Shown piece by piece: positions 60,915 to 64,000 of a stretch of 64,000 nt of DNA. The first letter of the stretch is position 1. Every line of letters begins with the position of its first letter. Source of the DNA: Paenirhodobacter hankyongi. Lineage in GTDB: Bacteria > Pseudomonadota > Alphaproteobacteria > Rhodobacterales > Rhodobacteraceae. The DNA lies in assembly GCF_003664585.1 (NCBI RefSeq), contig NZ_RCHI01000007.1, positions 62,001 through 126,000 on the forward strand. The letters are read 5' to 3'. The notes under the pieces were generated by a model, which ran no database searches, was not told where the DNA came from, and saw nothing but the letters and a program-made list of their open reading frames with translations. Made by a program: the position numbers and the translations under genes.

Positions 60915-62039
60915 ATGGCGGGGCAGGCTCAGGACAGGCCGGTATTGGCGCGCAAGGCAGAGGCCGGGCGGCCCGATCCCGGCGCGCCGCTGATGACGGC
61001 CGAGCGGGCGATCTCGCAGGCACTGTCGCGCGCGGCGGGCGAGCTGTTCGATCTGCCGCTGGCGGTGAGTGCGATCCGCGAGCGGCGGATGACGCTCTCC
61101 GACCTGCCCGAGCTTCTCGAGGAGCTGTCGCTGCTTGCGCTGATCGAGGGGCCGCAGGAGACGCTCGGCCTGCTGGCCCTGCCGCCCGCGACGCTCGCGA
61201 CGCTGATCGAGGTGCAGATGACCGGTCGGGTCGGGCGCGCCGTGGCGCCGCCGCGCCGCCCGACCCGGGTCGATGCGGCGATGGCGGCGGAGTTCGTCGA
61301 TGCCGTCCTCGAGGGGATCGAGGACGGGCTCGAGGGCATGGAGGAGCAGGTCTGGGCGGGGGGCTATCGCTATGCCTCGCATCTTGACGATCCGCGCCCG
61401 CTTGGCCTGCTGCTCGAGGATCTGGGCTATCGTGTCTGGCAGATCGACCTCGTGCTCGGCCCGGCGCCGGGGCGCCCTGCCGGGCTCTTGTGGGCGGTGC
61501 CGGCGCAGGGGCATTTCCGGCGCCAGCCGGTGCGGCCGACGGCGGGGGCTCCGGCTGCCCCCGCGCCCGAGAGCGATGCGGCCGAGGCCGCCGATTGGGC
61601 GCGGCGGATGGAGGGCACGGTGATGGGCACGCAGGCGGTGCTCGAGGCGGTGCTGCACCGCGTCACCCTGCCGCTCGCCACGGTGATGACCTTCGGCCCC
61701 GGCACCTGCATCCCGTTGCCCGAGGATGCGCTCGAGCGGCTGTCGCTCGAGGGCGCGGGGCGGCGGCGGCTGGCCCCGGCCCGGCTTGGCCAGCACCGCG
61801 GCTTCCGGGCGTTGCGGATTTCCTCGGACGAGGACGAGGCGGCGCTGCCGCAGGCGGCAAAGCCGCTGAAGATGAAGACTGCTCCGCCGTTCGAGCCCGG
61901 ACCCTCGCCCTTTGCCGCCGCGCCGGCCCCGGGCACTGCTGCGGCGGGCATGGGCGCGCTTGGTCTTGCCATGGACTGGGACGGCGACGCCGGGGAGGCG
62001 CCGGCCAAACCGGCCGCGCGGCGCAGCTCCTCGGCCTGA
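60915..62039 (+). CDS. Orphan FliM/FliN (SpoA)-like protein
   Basis: About 374 aa (a GTG at 60882 would add 11). After a FliM-like N-terminal helix region (about 1-170, NxLxxx-type opening RPVLARKAEAGRPD) comes a SpoA-type domain (about 240-300, TQAVLEAVLHRVTLPLATVMTFGPGTCIPLPEDALERLSL). A Pro/Ala-rich tail ends the protein. SpoA proteins form flagellar switch or type III secretion C-rings, but no flagellar gene is near. Function open. Confidence 0.7.
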   Translation: MAGQAQDRPVLARKAEAGRPDPGAPLMTAERAISQALSRAAGELFDLPLAVSAIRERRMTLSDLPELLEELSLLALIEGPQETLGLLALPPATLATLIEVQMTGRVGRAVAPPRRPTRVDAAMAAEFVDAVLEGIEDGLEGMEEQVWAGGYRYASHLDDPRPLGLLLEDLGYRVWQIDLVLGPAPGRPAGLLWAVPAQGHFRRQPVRPTAGAPAAPAPESDAAEAADWARRMEGTVMGTQAVLEAVLHRVTLPLATVMTFGPGTCIPLPEDALERLSLEGAGRRRLAPARLGQHRGFRALRISSDEDEAALPQAAKPLKMKTAPPFEPGPSPFAAAPAPGTAAAGMGALGLAMDWDGDAGEAPAKPAARRSSSA

Positions 62040-62045
62040 GGCGGT

Positions 62046-63554
62046 TCAGACCACCATGCAGACGGTCTTCGTCTCGAGGTAGTTCTCGAGCCCGTTCGGC
62101 CCGTTCTCCACCCCCCAGCCCGAGGTCTTCATCCCGCCTTTCGGCAGCTCGGGCGAGAAGTAGCTGTGGCAATTCACCCAGACCGTGCCCGCCCGCACCG
62201 CCGCCGCCATCCGGTGCGCGGCGCTCAGGCTTTCGGTCCAGACCGAGGCGGCAAGGCCGTAGTCGGTGTCATTGGCGAGCGCCAGTGCCTCCTCTGGCTC
62301 GTCGAAGGGGGTGATCGCGGTGACCGGGCCGAAGATCTCCTCGCGCATCAACGCCATGTCGGGGCGCACGCCGGCAACGACCGTCGGCGCGAAGAAGGCC
62401 GGCGCCTCGGCAAAGCCCGTGCCGCCCGCCAGCACCTCGGCCCCGTCGGCGCGTCCGCCCGCGACATAGGCCGCGACGCGTGCCGCCTGGTCCGGGCTGA
62501 CGAGGGGGCCGAGGTCCGAGGCCGGGTCGAGCCCGTGGCCTAGCCGCAGCCGCCCCGCCTCGCGCGCCAGCCCCTCGGCCATCGCCTCATAGACCTTGCG
62601 CTGCACATAGACGCGCGAGCCCGCAACGCAGACCTGCCCGGAATTGGCGAAGATGCCGCGCGCGACGCCGGGAATGGCGCGCGACAGGTCGGCATCGGCC
62701 ATCACGATCGCGGGCGACTTGCCGCCCAGCTCCAGCGTCAGCTTCTTCAGGTTGCCGCGCGCCGAGCCGAGCAGGATCCGCCCGACCTCGGTCGAGCCGG
62801 TGAAGGCGACCTTGGCGACGCCGGGATGACGGGCCAGCGCATCGCCGACCTCGGCGCCAAAGCCGGTCAGCAGGTTGACGACGCCCGCGGGCAGCCCCGC
62901 CCCGAGCATCAGCTCGCACAGCCGGATCGCGGTGAGCGAGGTCTCCTCGGCCGGTTTCAGCACCACCGTGCAGCCCGCGCAAAGCGCCGGTGCCAGCTTC
63001 ATCGCCGCCATCAGCAAGGGCGAGTTCCACGGCGTGATCGCCGCCACCACGCCGATCGGCTCGCGCCGGGTGTAGGCCATCACCTGCTTGCCGGCGGGCG
63101 CATAGCCGATCGAGGGGGTGATCGCGGTGCCGAGGATCTTGCTCGCATAGCCCGCGTAATAGCGGAACTGCGCGATCGCGCCCGGGATCTCGCCAAAGCG
63201 GGCGGTGGCGAAGGTCTTGCCCTGATCGAGGCTTTCAAGCTCGGCCAGTTCGTCGGCGTGCGCCTCGATCGCATCGGCGATCTTCCACAGCAGCGCGCCG
63301 CGCGCCATCGGCAGCATCTGGGCCCAGTCGGGGCGGGAAAGCGCCGCCTGTGCCGCGGCAACGGCGGCCTCGGCCTCGGCCGCGCCGGCGCGGGCGAGCG
63401 TGGCGAGCAGCGCGCCGGTCGCCGGATCGGTGGTGTCGAAGGTCGCGGCGGTGGCGCGCCATTCGCCATCGATCAGGATCTTCTTCGCGCCAGTGGCCAG
63501 GAAGGCGCGCGCGCCCTCGGTCTTCGGGGCATGGGGGGTGAGGCTCAGGGTCAT
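62046..63554 (-). CDS. Aldehyde dehydrogenase (NAD(P)-dependent)
   Basis: 502 aa. The catalytic Cys is in SGQVCVAGSR, the general-base Glu in LTLELGGKSP, NAD site FTGSTEVGRIL, and ITPWNSPLLMAAMKLAPAL; EEIFGPV closes the pocket. It oxidises an aldehyde to an acid; the substrate is unclear. The start (ATG 63554) overlaps the stop of the upstream [2Fe-2S] gene (63551-63553), so the two are one operon, perhaps for N-heterocycle or aldehyde oxidation. Confidence 0.94.
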   Translation of the reverse strand: MTLSLTPHAPKTEGARAFLATGAKKILIDGEWRATAATFDTTDPATGALLATLARAGAAEAEAAVAAAQAALSRPDWAQMLPMARGALLWKIADAIEAHADELAELESLDQGKTFATARFGEIPGAIAQFRYYAGYASKILGTAITPSIGYAPAGKQVMAYTRREPIGVVAAITPWNSPLLMAAMKLAPALCAGCTVVLKPAEETSLTAIRLCELMLGAGLPAGVVNLLTGFGAEVGDALARHPGVAKVAFTGSTEVGRILLGSARGNLKKLTLELGGKSPAIVMADADLSRAIPGVARGIFANSGQVCVAGSRVYVQRKVYEAMAEGLAREAGRLRLGHGLDPASDLGPLVSPDQAARVAAYVAGGRADGAEVLAGGTGFAEAPAFFAPTVVAGVRPDMALMREEIFGPVTAITPFDEPEEALALANDTDYGLAASVWTESLSAAHRMAAAVRAGTVWVNCHSYFSPELPKGGMKTSGWGVENGPNGLENYLETKTVCMVV

Positions 63555-64000
63555 GGCAGGTCTTTCAGGCGGTCGCGGGCGGTTCTCGCGCCGCGCAGGA
63601 TCGAGTGGTAGCCGGTGCAGCGGCACAGATTGCCCTCGAGCGCCTCGGCAATGCGGGCGTCATCGGGCAAGGGGCGGGCGGAGAGCAGCCCCGCCAGCGT
63701 CATCATCATGCCGGGCGCGCAATAGCCGCATTGGAAGGCGTTTTCCTCCTCCATCGCGGCGGCGAGCGTCTCGCCCACCGGCAGGGCGGCGAGCCCGGCG
63801 ATGGTGGTGATCGCGCGGCCCGCGACCTGCCAGCCCGAGAGCAGACAGGCGTTCACCGCGGCGCCATCGAGCAGCACCGTGCAGGCGCCGCAGCGACCGA
63901 TGGCGCAGCCCGCCTTGACCTCGGTCGCGCCAAGCCGCTCGCGCAGCGCGTCGAGCAGGGTTTCCTCGGCGCCGATCGTCGCCGGGGCGCCGTTCAGGGT
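63551..64000 (-). CDS. [2Fe-2S] small subunit of a molybdenum hydroxylase (N-terminus outside window)
   Basis: The visible 149 residues hold two Fe-S domains: plant-type ferredoxin motif CAIGRCGACTVLLDG and the helical CQCGYCAPG...CRCTGYH motif. This is the small subunit of xanthine-dehydrogenase-type enzymes (CoxS/IorA/NdhS-like), which oxidise purines, nicotinate, isoquinoline, CO or aldehydes with a molybdopterin large subunit. The partner genes are outside. Only the first few codons are lost, since the sequence begins within the TLNG strand. Confidence 0.92.
   Translation of the reverse strand, partial: TLNGAPATIGAEETLLDALRERLGATEVKAGCAIGRCGACTVLLDGAAVNACLLSGWQVAGRAITTIAGLAALPVGETLAAAMEEENAFQCGYCAPGMMMTLAGLLSARPLPDDARIAEALEGNLCRCTGYHSILRGARTARDRLKDLP

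Noticed and set aside
1-64000. CRISPR arrays, insertion sequences, prophage or integrative elements
   Set aside because: No spaced direct repeats, transposase, integrase or attachment-site duplications were seen; the three dispersed repeats are too short and far apart.

Overview
The window is high-GC (roughly two thirds G+C by eye), gene-dense DNA from an alphaproteobacterium, almost certainly a member of the Rhodobacteraceae (Rhodobacter/Rhodovulum/Paracoccus-like). Pointers are a class I lysyl-tRNA synthetase, the block NDUFA12-mlaD-DUF2155 facing aat-accC-accB, clpP-clpX, PuuD-type membrane urate oxidase, an ScfR-family regulator, and a dispersed intergenic repeat of a kind I associate with this family. 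I see no rRNA, tRNA, CRISPR array, insertion sequence or prophage. This looks like ordinary chromosome with several catabolic modules.

Layout. 1-5.6 kb: edge of a PleD-like regulator, DUF3572, a HAD phosphatase, a DUF4153 membrane protein, an H-NOX-like protein that lacks the haem ligand coupled to an HNOBA-GGDEF cyclase, and nadD. 5.6-16 kb: D,D-carboxypeptidase, a double PilJ-type sensor domain, TerB-like protein, lysK, CHAD protein, a large beta-helix protein, a HugZ-like protein and a SulP transporter. 16-25.6 kb: an acetate locus (acs, adk, yjcH, actP, cNMP/CBS/DUF294 protein, a lone receiver, and a membrane PAS/degenerate-kinase protein fused to a DnaQ-type exonuclease). 25.7-29.2 kb: arsC-like, pyrD, DUF952 and a 5'-nucleotidase behind a PHO box. 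29.3-35.3 kb: urate-to-glyoxylate catabolism (puuD, uraH, puuE-uraD fusion, allE, allA) beside a glycerate kinase. 35.4-41.4 kb: clpP, clpX, NDUFA12, mlaD, DUF2155, aat, accC, accB. 41.7-54.2 kb: reductive pyrimidine catabolism (preT, preA, two RutR-like TetR regulators, M20 amidohydrolase, hydA) with a complete NMT1/THI5-type ABC transporter. 54.3-62 kb: MscS channel, ScfR-family regulator, lone receiver, small membrane protein, a symporter-fused histidine kinase and an orphan FliM/FliN-like protein. 62-64 kb: aldehyde dehydrogenase and the start of a molybdenum-hydroxylase operon ([2Fe-2S] subunit, cut by the window edge).

How it fits together. Acs makes AMP and the adjacent adk can recycle it; yjcH-actP bring acetate in; two lone receivers, one degenerate kinase and one intact symporter-fused kinase suggest an acetate/short-chain-acid sensing circuit split over two loci about 33 kb apart. 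Urate and uracil/thymine breakdown are both present, and RutR-like operators (TGACC-N4-GGTCA) occur in front of the pyrimidine genes. PhaR-like CTGC-N3-GCAG palindromes lie between CHAD and the beta-helix gene and between mscS and the ScfR regulator, with a near match before acs, which hints at a link to polyhydroxybutyrate/polyphosphate storage.

The best candidates for undescribed biology are the exonuclease-pseudokinase with its receiver, the haem-less H-NOX/GGDEF pair, the three tandem hairpins before yjcH, and the unknown exported protein inside the pyrimidine transporter operon. All functional statements are read from sequence motifs without database searches.
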